Assembly: GCF_000013565.1 (NCBI RefSeq)
Contig: NC_007801.1
Span: 22,073-86,072, forward strand
Reading direction: 5' to 3'
DNA: 64,000 nt
Origin: Jannaschia sp. CCS1
Lineage (GTDB): Bacteria; Pseudomonadota; Alphaproteobacteria; Rhodobacterales; Rhodobacteraceae
Part shown: positions 48,204 to 56,836 of the stretch, piece after piece
How positions within the stretch are numbered: position 1 is the first letter of the stretch
How the letters are laid out: every line of letters begins with the position of its first letter
The notes under the pieces: generated by a model
What the model was told of the DNA's origin: nothing
The model's database searches: none
Seen by the model: the letters and a program-made list of their open reading frames with translations, nothing else
Program-made: the position numbers and the translations under genes

Positions 48204-48237
48204 AATAAAATGGCAGCTCGAAGACTGCCATTTTATT
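48204..48237. terminator. Bidirectional terminator-like hairpin
   Basis: A perfect 13-bp stem (AATAAAATGGCAG and its complement CTGCCATTTTATT) with an 8-base loop lies between the convergent GT2 and VPLPA-CTERM genes. The A/T outer part of the stem supplies a U-rich tail on either strand, so it can terminate both transcripts. Confidence 0.85.
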
Positions 48238-48253
48238 GATCATTATCGACGTA

Positions 48254-48928
48254 TCAGGCAGTGGCTGCCTGACGACGGCGCATCGCGAAGAGCCCGCCAA
48301 GACCTGCCAGAAGCATCCATGCTGCCGCAGGAAGCGGAACTGGTGCCAAGGCAAATTCGAAGGCAATATTATCGGATGCAAATTCCACAGTATCAAATGC
48401 ACTATCCAAGGTGAAAGTCAGCAGTGCTGTATGATGATAGTTGCCGTTCGTACCAGGTGTCGGGGTCGTGAGGCCGAAGAAATCAGCAATTTCGGTGCCG
48501 GTGACGGAAACGCTGCCGGATGCGCCGGAGAATGTCAGCGTATTGTAGTCGTCGATCGAGCCCCAAAGCATATCGAATGTCGTTATGGCCGACCCGAGGG
48601 TCAACGTGACAGGGGATGTGGTCGCGCCGCTGTTCGCACCTGTTCTGACACGAGTAGCGAAGTAGCTGTTCACATTTTCAAGGGATGTCCCAGCGAAGGG
48701 CGACATCGAATCGTCTATATCGTTTCCAGGCGGGACCGTGACCGTCGGGTCAATGTCCCACGTGGCACCGTCGGGAATGTTTGCGGTGTAGCCGGAAGCC
48801 TGAGTCGCAATGGCTTCATCTCCGTTTGCGAAGAGAGTGCCAGTGGCCGTAATACCAACAGGCAATGCTGTCGCGGCGGTTGAGAATGCAATGAGCGCAG
48901 CGGCGGCTAACGCGGAAAATCTAAACAT
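48254..48928 (-). CDS. VPLPA-CTERM sorted secreted protein (exosortase substrate)
   Basis: This 224-residue protein has an N-terminal signal peptide (about 1-20, ending near ATALPVG). Its C-terminal sorting region has the VPLPA motif (197-201), a hydrophobic helix (AAWMLLAGLGGLFAM) and a positively charged RRRQ tail. That is the tripartite VPLPA-CTERM signal processed by XrtD, which is encoded 2.6 kb away. The mature part (about 175 residues) is Thr/Ser/Gly/Asp-rich with predicted beta strands and few cysteines, typical of surface-matrix proteins. The start at 48928 has an AGGAG eight bases upstream; the frame continues 20 codons further to 48988 without a better site. Confidence 0.9.
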   Translation of the reverse strand: MFRFSALAAAALIAFSTAATALPVGITATGTLFANGDEAIATQASGYTANIPDGATWDIDPTVTVPPGNDIDDSMSPFAGTSLENVNSYFATRVRTGANSGATTSPVTLTLGSAITTFDMLWGSIDDYNTLTFSGASGSVSVTGTEIADFFGLTTPTPGTNGNYHHTALLTFTLDSAFDTVEFASDNIAFEFALAPVPLPAAAWMLLAGLGGLFAMRRRQAATA

Positions 48929-49379
48929 AATACAAACTCCTAATTCGTTAATGTACCCACACGTTTGGACTACCTGCAGACATACCAAACAGTTAATTTT
49001 ATGTTAACATGATATAGTCACATTTACTTCCTGTCCAGAGGTTGGATGCGTCAGAACATGAGTATCCAACATTTTTAGTTGGCGAAGTTTGAGACTCCAA
49101 GAAGGTACCTTTTTAACAGTGTCTTAGATACTTTCTGTGGCTGTCACTTCCAGCCTTGATTATAGTCTTTCTCGAGGTTTAACGATTGGTGTATGTTGTC
49201 TTGGTGAACGGCCGACCGTGGTCCCATCTTCTTTTCACCAAGAATCCGGGAGGCAGCGGTTGGCCCGCATGTCCCCTCAAATTATGGATGTCTGACGCTT
49301 TGAACCCTTTAGTAGAAGGCGCGCGCGCCACAGTCAGTATCCTTGTTGTCGTCGAGAACAAACGGTCGGAGGGGGCGAC
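48929..49379. promoter_or_regulatory. Divergent intergenic region with palindrome and hairpin
   Basis: This 451-bp region lies between the VPLPA-CTERM gene and a GT2 gene, transcribed divergently. It contains a 10-bp palindrome ATGTTAACAT (49001-49010) in an AT-rich stretch. A hairpin follows with a 7-bp stem (GTTGGAT at 49041-49047, ATCCAAC at 49064-49070), followed by ATTTTT. The palindrome could be an operator controlling the surface protein; the hairpin may shape the leader of the divergent transcript. Short frames here are judged non-coding. Confidence 0.4.
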
Positions 49380-50195
49380 GTGTCTGAATCAATGCTGAGG
49401 CAGATCACAGCTGTCGTCATCTCCTATTATTCAGATGAAATGGTGCTTGAACTTACGGCTCAGCTACCGCCGGACATGCCGCTGATCGTGGTGGACAACG
49501 CGGCGGAAAGCGCCCTTGGGCAGGCCCTGACCAAGGCCAGACCCGGATCTCGCTATATTCATTTGCCCCAGAATGCCGGTTTTGGGGGGGCCGCAAATGC
49601 TGGGGTGGCTCAGGTGGAGACTGATTTTGTCGTCATTCTCAACCCAGACATAGATTTTGTGGATCGAACCCTGACGGATGCTGTTGCGATGATGCAGGCC
49701 GATCCACAGCTCAGCGCTCTGGGCGAATTGAGGCCGTTGCGGTTTTGGCGCTTCGTGCTGACACATTATATTACCGGAGCATTTCTTGTCCTCAGGCGGC
49801 AGGCCTTTGAGGCAATCGAAGGCTTCGATGAGACGTTTTTCCTGTTCTACGAGGATACCGACCTATCGGTGCGGCTGATGTATGCAGGTTTTCATATTGC
49901 TGGCTTGCCTACTCTGCCCCGCCATCGGGATGGCCGTTCCGTATCGGCGGCGCGCGACAGTCAGAGCGAACGCAGGTGGCTGTTGGGTGCCTCGGCACGA
50001 TTGTTCGGACGCAAGCATGGGGTTTTTACAAAGGCCGGGCTTACGATGCGCTGGATGATGTGGAAGACCGCACGCAAAGCGTCTGACGATGCGCGCGCCG
50101 CAATGATCCTGCGCGGCTACCGGGAGGCCGCTGGTCAGGAGGCAGAGAGCCTGCGCGACAACCTGTTCACCACCGGAAGACGACGTGCCGATTAG
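49380..50195 (+). CDS. Glycosyltransferase family 2
   Basis: This 271-residue GT-A enzyme starts at a GTG preceded by a strong GGAGGGGG ribosome-binding site. It contains LIVVDNAAES, VVILNPDIDFVD (DXD position about 84-86) and FYEDTDLSVRLMYAG. The motif set resembles WbbL/RfbN-like transferases. It is followed after 59 bp by an FkbM methyltransferase gene, so the two may act on the same residue. Donor and acceptor are unknown. Confidence 0.84.
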   Translation: MSESMLRQITAVVISYYSDEMVLELTAQLPPDMPLIVVDNAAESALGQALTKARPGSRYIHLPQNAGFGGAANAGVAQVETDFVVILNPDIDFVDRTLTDAVAMMQADPQLSALGELRPLRFWRFVLTHYITGAFLVLRRQAFEAIEGFDETFFLFYEDTDLSVRLMYAGFHIAGLPTLPRHRDGRSVSAARDSQSERRWLLGASARLFGRKHGVFTKAGLTMRWMMWKTARKASDDARAAMILRGYREAAGQEAESLRDNLFTTGRRRAD

Positions 50196-50254
50196 AGTGC
50201 AGTTCGCTTCTGCGATGAGTAACTGGACTTGGGCAGACTTTACTTTTTTTCAGA

Positions 50255-51049
50255 ATGCGACCTAAACTCAGTATGGTTTTTATCAGAATATCCAAGCAGA
50301 TCTTTCGCGGCTTGAGGTGGATAGCCGGGTTGGTTTCTGACGATCCGTTCTTTCATCATCGGCTCGCGGCGCCCGTCGTGCGTGGCCTGGCGCGTTTACC
50401 GGGAAAGACGGGAGCCTATTGGTCGCAAATATTGGATTACCTTGAGAAACGACAACGTGCCGACATGGCGGTTACAGCCTTTGACGCGCGCCTCGAAATT
50501 TTGACGCCTGATAGTATCTGTCTAGATCTTGGGGCCAATGTGGGCAGCTATACGCGTCGGATGGCCGAGTATGCCGGTCATGTTCATGCGTTCGAGCCGG
50601 ACCCTTGGGCCTTTTCCCAATTGAGCCAAAACTTGGCTGATCTCTCGAATGTCACGTTGCACAACGCGGCTGTATCGGACCGCGCAGGGACCATTCGTCT
50701 TCATCGCGCGGATGACTTCGAAAGCCGGCCGGAGCACGCATCTCTCGGATCCAGCATCTTGAGCAGAGGGGGTACAGATGAGGGCGAGCGCGTTGATGTG
50801 GTCAGTATAGCCCTAACGGATTTCATTTCTGAGCTGGACGCGGATATTGCCCTGATAAAGATGGATATCGAAGGTGCTGAAGTGGCTGTTCTGCAGGCGC
50901 TTTGTGGGTCCGATGTGTTACAACGCATTGATGCGATTTTCATTGAGACCCACTATCACACGTACCCTGAACAAATTGCGCCCATGGCAGATCTCAAGCG
51001 CCGTTACGGAGCGTTGTCCCGGCCCATGACTAACTTCGATTGGCCTTGA
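50255..51049 (+). CDS. FkbM-family SAM-dependent methyltransferase
   Basis: This 264-residue protein has the SAM-binding LDLGANVGSYTRRMA (about 90-104), HAFEPDPWAF after the next strand, and ALIKMDIEGAEVAVL, the FkbM hallmark. It probably O-methylates a polysaccharide sugar. It is close behind the GT2 gene on the plus strand and faces the RgpF-like gene. The N-terminal ~60 residues include a weakly hydrophobic segment that could tether it to the membrane. Confidence 0.82.
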   Translation: MRPKLSMVFIRISKQIFRGLRWIAGLVSDDPFFHHRLAAPVVRGLARLPGKTGAYWSQILDYLEKRQRADMAVTAFDARLEILTPDSICLDLGANVGSYTRRMAEYAGHVHAFEPDPWAFSQLSQNLADLSNVTLHNAAVSDRAGTIRLHRADDFESRPEHASLGSSILSRGGTDEGERVDVVSIALTDFISELDADIALIKMDIEGAEVAVLQALCGSDVLQRIDAIFIETHYHTYPEQIAPMADLKRRYGALSRPMTNFDWP

Positions 51050-51216
51050 ACCTACTTTTGGTCACAGATCCGCAAACAGACGCGAAGGCTTCTTCCGAAT
51101 ACGATACATCCGGGACATGTCGCGGCACGCACGCGTTCAGATGAGGTCTGTTTGGTGTCTTTCAGTAGACACTGGAAGATCATACGCCCCTCTGATTTGA
51201 TCCAGTTCACACCGCC

Positions 51217-52296
51217 TCAATCCGGGCTGTCCCAACTGCGGATCTCGTCCCGGACGCGGGGCGCAAAGCCTGTGTCATAGCCCCCTGCGAACAGCTCCCG
51301 GCGCTGCAGCTGGTAGATCGACTGATGGTCCTTCTTCAGAAGCGGCACGCGCAACTGTCCGATCAGAACCGCCGGGTGGGCGATCAGGAAATATTTGTCC
51401 AACAGGCCCGCATCGATATCGGCATCCACGCGGGCGCGCCAGGCTGCGTCCCGCGGCCCCTCCGTCAGGTGCGGTTTCAGCCGGGGCGCGTTGCGGGTAT
51501 CGACCTGGACCTGATAGGCGATCACCCGGGCCAAGGTGGCATTGTCCAACGCTTTTAGCGCCTGTGCCCCGTCGCTGTAGCGGTGTCGCGCGGCCACGGA
51601 AAAGCCCAAGGTTCGGAATGCCCCGGTCATCGGGATCTCACAGCGGCGCACCACCAGGTTCTTGTTGTTGGTCAGGAACAGATCACGCCAATAGGCCGCA
51701 AACGCAGGGCTGGCCACGGCGCGGGGACCGAAGCTGAAGAAGTAGGATTGCAGATGCGCCCGGTGCGCCCCGCGCATCCGGTCGTTGAGTACGAATCCAT
51801 ATAGATCGGTGTCACTGGCACGCGCGTCCTCAATCAGGTCGCTGTCTGGCTGAAGCGGGAACCAGATGCTGTCGTTGAGCACAAACAGACGGGCAGGGGG
51901 CCGGTCGTCTTCCAGAATATGCAAAATGGCATCGCGGTAGCCGCCGAAGTCATAGCCATAATTAGGCCGCTCCATGATCAGCCAGGCGTGGGTGGCAAGG
52001 CTGGCGCGATCCGTATCGGAGAGGGGCGCGTTCGATACCACGAGGGTGGAGACGCCGTGGGCTTTGAGATGCTCCAGCGTGTGTAGAGTGGAGGCCGTGA
52101 TCCCCCTGGGCTGAAAGAGAAGCAGCACCGCCAATTCGGACGTGCGCGGTGCCACCCCCTGGGTGAGGCGGATCTGCGCCGCTTTGCGGGCGTCATAGGC
52201 GCGCTTGGCGCGGGGCGCGGCGAGCATCCACGGCAGATAGCCCATCTGCATGACGAAGCGCTTCAGCTCGCGCTTGATCTTCCAGGCGGGGATCAT
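51217..52296 (-). CDS. Rhamnan synthesis protein F (RgpF)-like protein
   Basis: This 359-residue protein resembles RgpF-family proteins of polysaccharide loci. The diagnostic block is ERPNYGYDFGGYRDAILHI followed by LFVLNDSIWFPLQPD. The family is associated with rhamnose-containing polymers, and gmd/rmd (GDP-6-deoxyhexose) lie 3.5 kb away. It is 30 bp downstream of the ABC exporter gene on the same strand, so the two are probably co-transcribed. The N-terminal 45 residues are very basic. Confidence 0.78.
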   Translation of the reverse strand: MIPAWKIKRELKRFVMQMGYLPWMLAAPRAKRAYDARKAAQIRLTQGVAPRTSELAVLLLFQPRGITASTLHTLEHLKAHGVSTLVVSNAPLSDTDRASLATHAWLIMERPNYGYDFGGYRDAILHILEDDRPPARLFVLNDSIWFPLQPDSDLIEDARASDTDLYGFVLNDRMRGAHRAHLQSYFFSFGPRAVASPAFAAYWRDLFLTNNKNLVVRRCEIPMTGAFRTLGFSVAARHRYSDGAQALKALDNATLARVIAYQVQVDTRNAPRLKPHLTEGPRDAAWRARVDADIDAGLLDKYFLIAHPAVLIGQLRVPLLKKDHQSIYQLQRRELFAGGYDTGFAPRVRDEIRSWDSPD

Positions 52297-52326
52297 TGGG
52301 GGGCGCTCATCAGCAGATCAGGGACG

Positions 52327-54105
52327 TCATTCATAACCGGTCTTCTGCGAGCGATACATCGCCGCATAAAGCCCGTCCTGGGCCATCAGGTCCGCATGGG
52401 TGCCCTGTTCCACGACCTTCCCGAAATCCAGCACATAGATCCAGTCGGCGTGGATCACGGTCGACAGGCGGTGGGCGATCATCACACTCGTGCGCCCCTC
52501 CGAGACCCGCTCCAGGGCATCTCGCACCTTTTCCTCGGTCTTCTGGTCCAGCGCCGACGTGGCCTCGTCCATCAACAGGATCGGGGCGTCTTGCAGAACT
52601 GCGCGGGCGATGGCGATGCGCTGCTTTTGTCCGCCCGACAGCTGGCTGCCCTTGGGCCCCAGAGGCGTATCGCCACGCTGACGCATCAGATCAGCGATAT
52701 TGGCCACCTCGGCGGCGGCCCAGACCTCATCGTCACTGGCCTCGGGGCGCACGTATTTGATGTTCTCGAAGATGGAGGCGTTGAAGATCACGATGTCCTG
52801 GGCCACCACGGAAAACGCCTTGCGCAGAGCCTTGACCTTGATGTCGCGGATGTTGTCCCCGCCGATGGTGACGGCGCCTTTATCCACCTCATAGAGGCGG
52901 GTGATCAGGCTGAGGACGGTGGTCTTTCCCGACCCGGTGGCCCCCACGATCGCCGTGCTCTGCCCGCCCTTGATCGTCAGGTCGAGCCCCTCATAAAGGG
53001 GGTCATCCTTCGAATAGCCGAAGTCCACCTGGTTCAGTTGAATATCGGCGCTGGCGTCAAACGTGTCCTTTGCCCCGGGCAGATCGTGGACGGTCGGTTC
53101 CAGCCGCAGGATCGAGTTGAGGCTTTCGAGGAGCACGAGAGAGGCCTGAAGCGTGGCGAAAAACTGTGCCAGGCGGCGGGCGGGATCGAACAGGATCGTC
53201 AGGCCCAGAAGAAAGGTGATGATCCCCGCAGCATCAAGGTCGAAATCGCCGCTGATCACCATGTAACCGCCGCCACCGATCACCAGCACATAGGCGCAGG
53301 CCGAGACCAGATCGATGGTGGGGGCAACCATGGCCTGGGCCGATTGCAGGCGGATCATCAGACCGCGCATGCCCATGGCGGCGGTGTTCAGGCGGTCGCG
53401 CTCGTGCCCCTCCTGGCCCGATATCTTCACCGTCCGCATGCCGTTGGACATTTCTTCGATGGTGTTGATGTAAGCTCCAAAGGCGTTTTCAGCCTGGGCC
53501 TGGATGTCTTTGATCTTGTGCGAGATCAGCTGCATCATGAAGATCACGATGGGGATAAAAACCACGGCCCCCAGAAACAGCAGCGGCGATTTGTAGATCA
53601 GGTAGCCGGCCACGATCACCACGGTCACCGCATCGCGCGCGGCCCCGACGGTGGTGACCCCCACAAAGGCGCCCAGTCCGTCGGCCTGGGTGAACAGGCG
53701 CAGGATCGTGTCGCCCACCTTCGTGCGCTCAAAATAGGCCAGATCCTGTTGCAGCAGATGCCCGGTGAGATCGGCGCGCAGTTTGACGACGGCATCGCTG
53801 GCCAGCCAGACCGACAGGCGTGGCACCAGATACGAGAGGGCCGCGCGCACCGCGAACAGGAAAAACACATAGGCACAGATCAGCGCCAGCTGCCGGAAGC
53901 TGCCGTCCTCAAAGATCACCCGCAGACCGCTTTCGGTCAGTTGCAGGAATTGCTGGTAGACCAGGCCCTGGACGCTGACCATGCCCAGAACGATCAGCAG
54001 CCATATGGATTTGCTGCGCAGGTAGGACTGCCAGAACCACCGCAGGTTCTGGCGGTCTTGCTGGTTGAACATGACCTTTTTGGGGGGGGCTGATGGCTCG
54101 GTCAT
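52327..54105 (-). CDS. ABC exporter with fused membrane and ATPase domains (MsbA-like)
   Basis: This 592-residue half-transporter has a six-helix membrane domain (about 30-320) and a nucleotide-binding domain. The latter has Walker A GATGSGKTT (388-396), the signature LSGGQKQR (489-496), Walker B ILLMDEA (509-515) and the H-loop His 545. It would work as a homodimer. In this setting it may export a lipid-linked saccharide or polysaccharide precursor; toxin or drug export is an alternative. It is divergent from a glycosyltransferase at 54299 and precedes the RgpF-like gene. Confidence 0.9.
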   Translation of the reverse strand: MTEPSAPPKKVMFNQQDRQNLRWFWQSYLRSKSIWLLIVLGMVSVQGLVYQQFLQLTESGLRVIFEDGSFRQLALICAYVFFLFAVRAALSYLVPRLSVWLASDAVVKLRADLTGHLLQQDLAYFERTKVGDTILRLFTQADGLGAFVGVTTVGAARDAVTVVIVAGYLIYKSPLLFLGAVVFIPIVIFMMQLISHKIKDIQAQAENAFGAYINTIEEMSNGMRTVKISGQEGHERDRLNTAAMGMRGLMIRLQSAQAMVAPTIDLVSACAYVLVIGGGGYMVISGDFDLDAAGIITFLLGLTILFDPARRLAQFFATLQASLVLLESLNSILRLEPTVHDLPGAKDTFDASADIQLNQVDFGYSKDDPLYEGLDLTIKGGQSTAIVGATGSGKTTVLSLITRLYEVDKGAVTIGGDNIRDIKVKALRKAFSVVAQDIVIFNASIFENIKYVRPEASDDEVWAAAEVANIADLMRQRGDTPLGPKGSQLSGGQKQRIAIARAVLQDAPILLMDEATSALDQKTEEKVRDALERVSEGRTSVMIAHRLSTVIHADWIYVLDFGKVVEQGTHADLMAQDGLYAAMYRSQKTGYE

Positions 54106-54298
54106 TGTACCGCTGGATGAGGATGCGACTGCCCCTGGACGTCCGGGGAGACAGACAAGTACCGGGCTTCTAGTTGATCATGGGCAAGCGCTCAAGCCGT
54201 GCAAGATGGACGGGCGTCCCTTGGCCCAGGATCGCTCGCGACCCACCTGGCTGGATAAATCCACGTCGGGGATACATCTCGGAAATTCAGCATGATAA

Positions 54299-55513
54299 TT
54301 GGCTGCAAGGATTGACCGCGCTCAGCGTCAAGGGGGCCTGACTTTGAATAAGAACCTGACCAAGCTGCTGAACTGCTACAAAGGACAATGCGCGCGGGCG
54401 AGCGCGCAGCCCTGTTGGCTGTCGCAGGGGCGCGCGCATCCGCAAGGGGTTAACCTGCACGGCTTTTTCCTGTCCGAGATCGGGCTGGGGGAAAGCGTGC
54501 GCCTTCTGTATCATGCGTTGGCGACGCAGGATATTCACCTGGCCGCCTGCAGCCGGGATCTGGGCCACCGCAAGAATGCCCCCGAGTTCACCGATATCAT
54601 CTCGGATGATGCGCCCTATGGCGTCGCGATCAACGTCGATAGCCTGATTGGCATGAAGGGGCTGCGTCACCAGATCTGTAGATCCAAGACGAATATCGCC
54701 TATCCGTTCTGGGAGTTGGATACGATCGCGCCGAAGTATCAGGGGTATTTGCGACGATACGACAGGCTGTGGGCCCCCTCGGGGTTCATTGCCGGGGTTC
54801 TTGAAGACCATGGATTTGAGAATGTCGATCTGATTAAGCAGCCCATTCAGGTGCCGAACCAGGACCCGACCTTCTTCGACCCGAAGACGAAACTGAACAT
54901 CCTGTTCTACTTTGACTTCGATTCCTTTCCAGCCCGCAAGAACCCGGAAGCGGCCATCCACGCCTTCAAGGCGGCCTTTGGGCGGGAACAGGACGTTGGG
55001 CTGACGATCAAGACCCGGGGGCAGAATGATCATGGCCGCAGGGATTGGCTGGTACGGCAAGTGCAGGACGATCCCCGCATTGAGGTCATCGACCGTTTGC
55101 TGACCCGCGATGAAATGGGGCAGATGATGGAGGCCCATGATGTCTTCATGTCGCTGCACCGCTCGGAAGGTCTCGGGCTTGGCTGTGCCGAGGCCCTGGC
55201 GGCGGGCAAGGTGGTCATTGCCACCGATTACGGCGGCTCGACGGATTTTATCACGGCGCAGACCGGGTTCCCGGTGGCATGGGACCGTATCGCGGTGGGG
55301 CCTGAGGATTACATCATGCCCGAGGGCGCGACATGGGCGGACCCGTCAGTTGAGGATGCCGCGGCCCAGTTGCGGTCCATTTATGATGATCCGGACGCAG
55401 CACGCGCGCGGGCGCGGGCCGGGTTCGGTCACCTCAAGACAGAGCATTCATTTCAGGCGGTGGGCCGCAAGATGTCCGAGATCCTGCGCAAGGATGGTCT
55501 GCTGCAGGTGTAA
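54299..55513 (+). CDS. Glycosyltransferase family 1/4 (uncertain start)
   Basis: This protein of about 390-404 residues has a GT-B donor half with DVFMSLHRSEGLGLGCAEAL and GKVVIATDYGGSTDF, and an N-terminal half with GFFLSEIGLGESVRLL. Its start is unclear because no ATG lies near the N-terminus: the frame opens at a TTG (54299), and another TTG at 54344 follows a GGGGGCC-rich stretch. It resembles the GT-B modules of the 1229-residue protein downstream. It precedes gmd by about 285 bp. Confidence 0.82.
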   Translation: MAARIDRAQRQGGLTLNKNLTKLLNCYKGQCARASAQPCWLSQGRAHPQGVNLHGFFLSEIGLGESVRLLYHALATQDIHLAACSRDLGHRKNAPEFTDIISDDAPYGVAINVDSLIGMKGLRHQICRSKTNIAYPFWELDTIAPKYQGYLRRYDRLWAPSGFIAGVLEDHGFENVDLIKQPIQVPNQDPTFFDPKTKLNILFYFDFDSFPARKNPEAAIHAFKAAFGREQDVGLTIKTRGQNDHGRRDWLVRQVQDDPRIEVIDRLLTRDEMGQMMEAHDVFMSLHRSEGLGLGCAEALAAGKVVIATDYGGSTDFITAQTGFPVAWDRIAVGPEDYIMPEGATWADPSVEDAAAQLRSIYDDPDAARARARAGFGHLKTEHSFQAVGRKMSEILRKDGLLQV

Positions 55514-55798
55514 GGCCCCCCGGGACAAACTGATCGGGACAAACCGATGGCGTGTTAGGCGGGTTCTGACGCGGACGGGTCGAATGTTCCGCCCTGTCTG
55601 GGCGGCGGGAATATCCTACGATAAGAGAGCGCTTATGTCTGATGATTCAGGCCCTGTCGTTAGATTTTGTCACATGGAAAAGTGGCACGATACTTAGGAA
55701 TGGGCGGGGCAGACCAAGAAACACGACCCCCAGGGCCAACGGGCAGGCTCTCGGTACCGCTTGGGGGCTACACATGCAGTTTGGAAGGAACTTGGACC
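55514..55798. repeat. Intergenic region with tandem 14-bp repeat before gmd
   Basis: Two adjoining 14-bp copies of CGGGACAAACYGAT lie at 55521-55534 and 55535-55548 with one base differing (T versus C). The rest of the 285-bp region shows no gene. The repeat may be a regulator-binding pair just past the glycosyltransferase stop; its function is unknown. A GGAAGGA at the distal end is the gmd ribosome-binding site. Confidence 0.45.
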
Positions 55799-56836
55799 AT
55801 GACAAAAACAGCCTTGATCACAGGCATCACGGGGCAGGATGGCGCCTATCTGGCAGAGCTGTTGTTGTCCAAAGGCTACAAGGTCTTTGGGACCTTTCGG
55901 CGCGTGGTTTCGACCAACTTCTGGCGGATTGAGGAATTGGGTCTCAGGGATCATCCCAATCTGTCGCTTGTGGAATTTGACCTGACCGATATGGGCTCGA
56001 CGATTCGGCTTATTGAGCGCACCGAGCCAGACGAGATTTATAACCTGGCGGCCCAAAGCTTTGTCGGTGTGTCCTTCGACCAACCTCACACGACGTCACA
56101 AATTACCGGTGTGGGTGTGCTGAACCTGCTGGAAGCGGTCCGGATCGTGAACCCCAAGATCCGCTTCTATCAGGCGTCGACCTCCGAGATGTTCGGCAAG
56201 GTGCAAGAGATCCCGCAGCGTGAAACCACGCCCTTCTGGCCCCGCTCGCCCTATGGCATTGCCAAGCTCTACGGGCATTGGATGACGATCAATTACCGCG
56301 AAAGCTACGATATCTTTGGCGCGTCGGGCATCCTGTTCAACCATGAGAGCCCCCTGCGCGGTCTGGAATTCGTGACCCGCAAAATCACCGATGGCGTGGC
56401 GAAGATCAAACTGGGCAAGCTGGATTGCCTGGAACTGGGCAACCTTGACGCCAAGCGCGACTGGGGATTTGCCAAGGATTACGTCGATGGCATGTGGCGT
56501 ATGTTGCAAGCGGACACGCCGGACACCTACGTTCTGGCCACCAACCGGACGGAGACGGTCCGCGATTTCGTGACCATGGCGTTCAAGGGCGCGGGGATTG
56601 AATTGCGGTTTGAGGGTGAGGGCGAGACTGAGACTGCGGTAGATACGGACTCCAACAAGACGCTGGTTCGCATCAGCCCAAAATTTTACCGCCCCGCAGA
56701 GGTCGAGCTGCTGATCGGGGATCCGACCAAGGCCAAAACCGATCTGGGGTGGGAGCCGCAAACCACCCTTGAAGAACTCTGCGCCATGATGGTGGAAGCT
56801 GATCGTGTGCGAAACGTGAACGGCGTGTCCTTTTAA
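55799..56836 (+). CDS. gmd: GDP-mannose 4,6-dehydratase (or GDP-heptose dehydratase homologue)
   Basis: This 345-residue extended SDR fits Gmd, which converts GDP-mannose to GDP-4-keto-6-deoxymannose. It has the NADP motif [12 protein letters not shown] (9-20), the [12 protein letters not shown] block, [10 protein letters not shown] with the active-site Glu near 130, and [12 protein letters not shown] with Tyr 152 and Lys 156. The start at 55799 has a GGAAGGA ribosome-binding site. It overlaps rmd by TAATG. Because GDP-heptose is made on the same plasmid, a DmhA-like activity on GDP-heptose is a possible alternative. Confidence 0.88.
   Translation: MTKTALITGITGQDGAYLAELLLSKGYKVFGTFRRVVSTNFWRIEELGLRDHPNLSLVEFDLTDMGSTIRLIERTEPDEIYNLAAQSFVGVSFDQPHTTSQITGVGVLNLLEAVRIVNPKIRFYQASTSEMFGKVQEIPQRETTPFWPRSPYGIAKLYGHWMTINYRESYDIFGASGILFNHESPLRGLEFVTRKITDGVAKIKLGKLDCLELGNLDAKRDWGFAKDYVDGMWRMLQADTPDTYVLATNRTETVRDFVTMAFKGAGIELRFEGEGETETAVDTDSNKTLVRISPKFYRPAEVELLIGDPTKAKTDLGWEPQTTLEELCAMMVEADRVRNVNGVSF

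Noticed and set aside
49179..49398. Small frames on both strands (about 60-70 codons) ahead of the GT2 gene at 49380
   Set aside because: No ribosome-binding site or recognisable family; they lie in the divergent control region and overlap each other.
51155..51172. Hairpin GTGTCT/AGACAC between convergent FkbM and RgpF-like genes
   Set aside because: Only a 6-bp stem and no T-run, so it is too weak to call a terminator.
52396..54093. A 565-codon open frame on the plus strand antisense to the ABC exporter
   Set aside because: It is antisense to a gene with complete ABC motifs, and its composition (many His, Asp, Gly) is that of a high-GC shadow frame.
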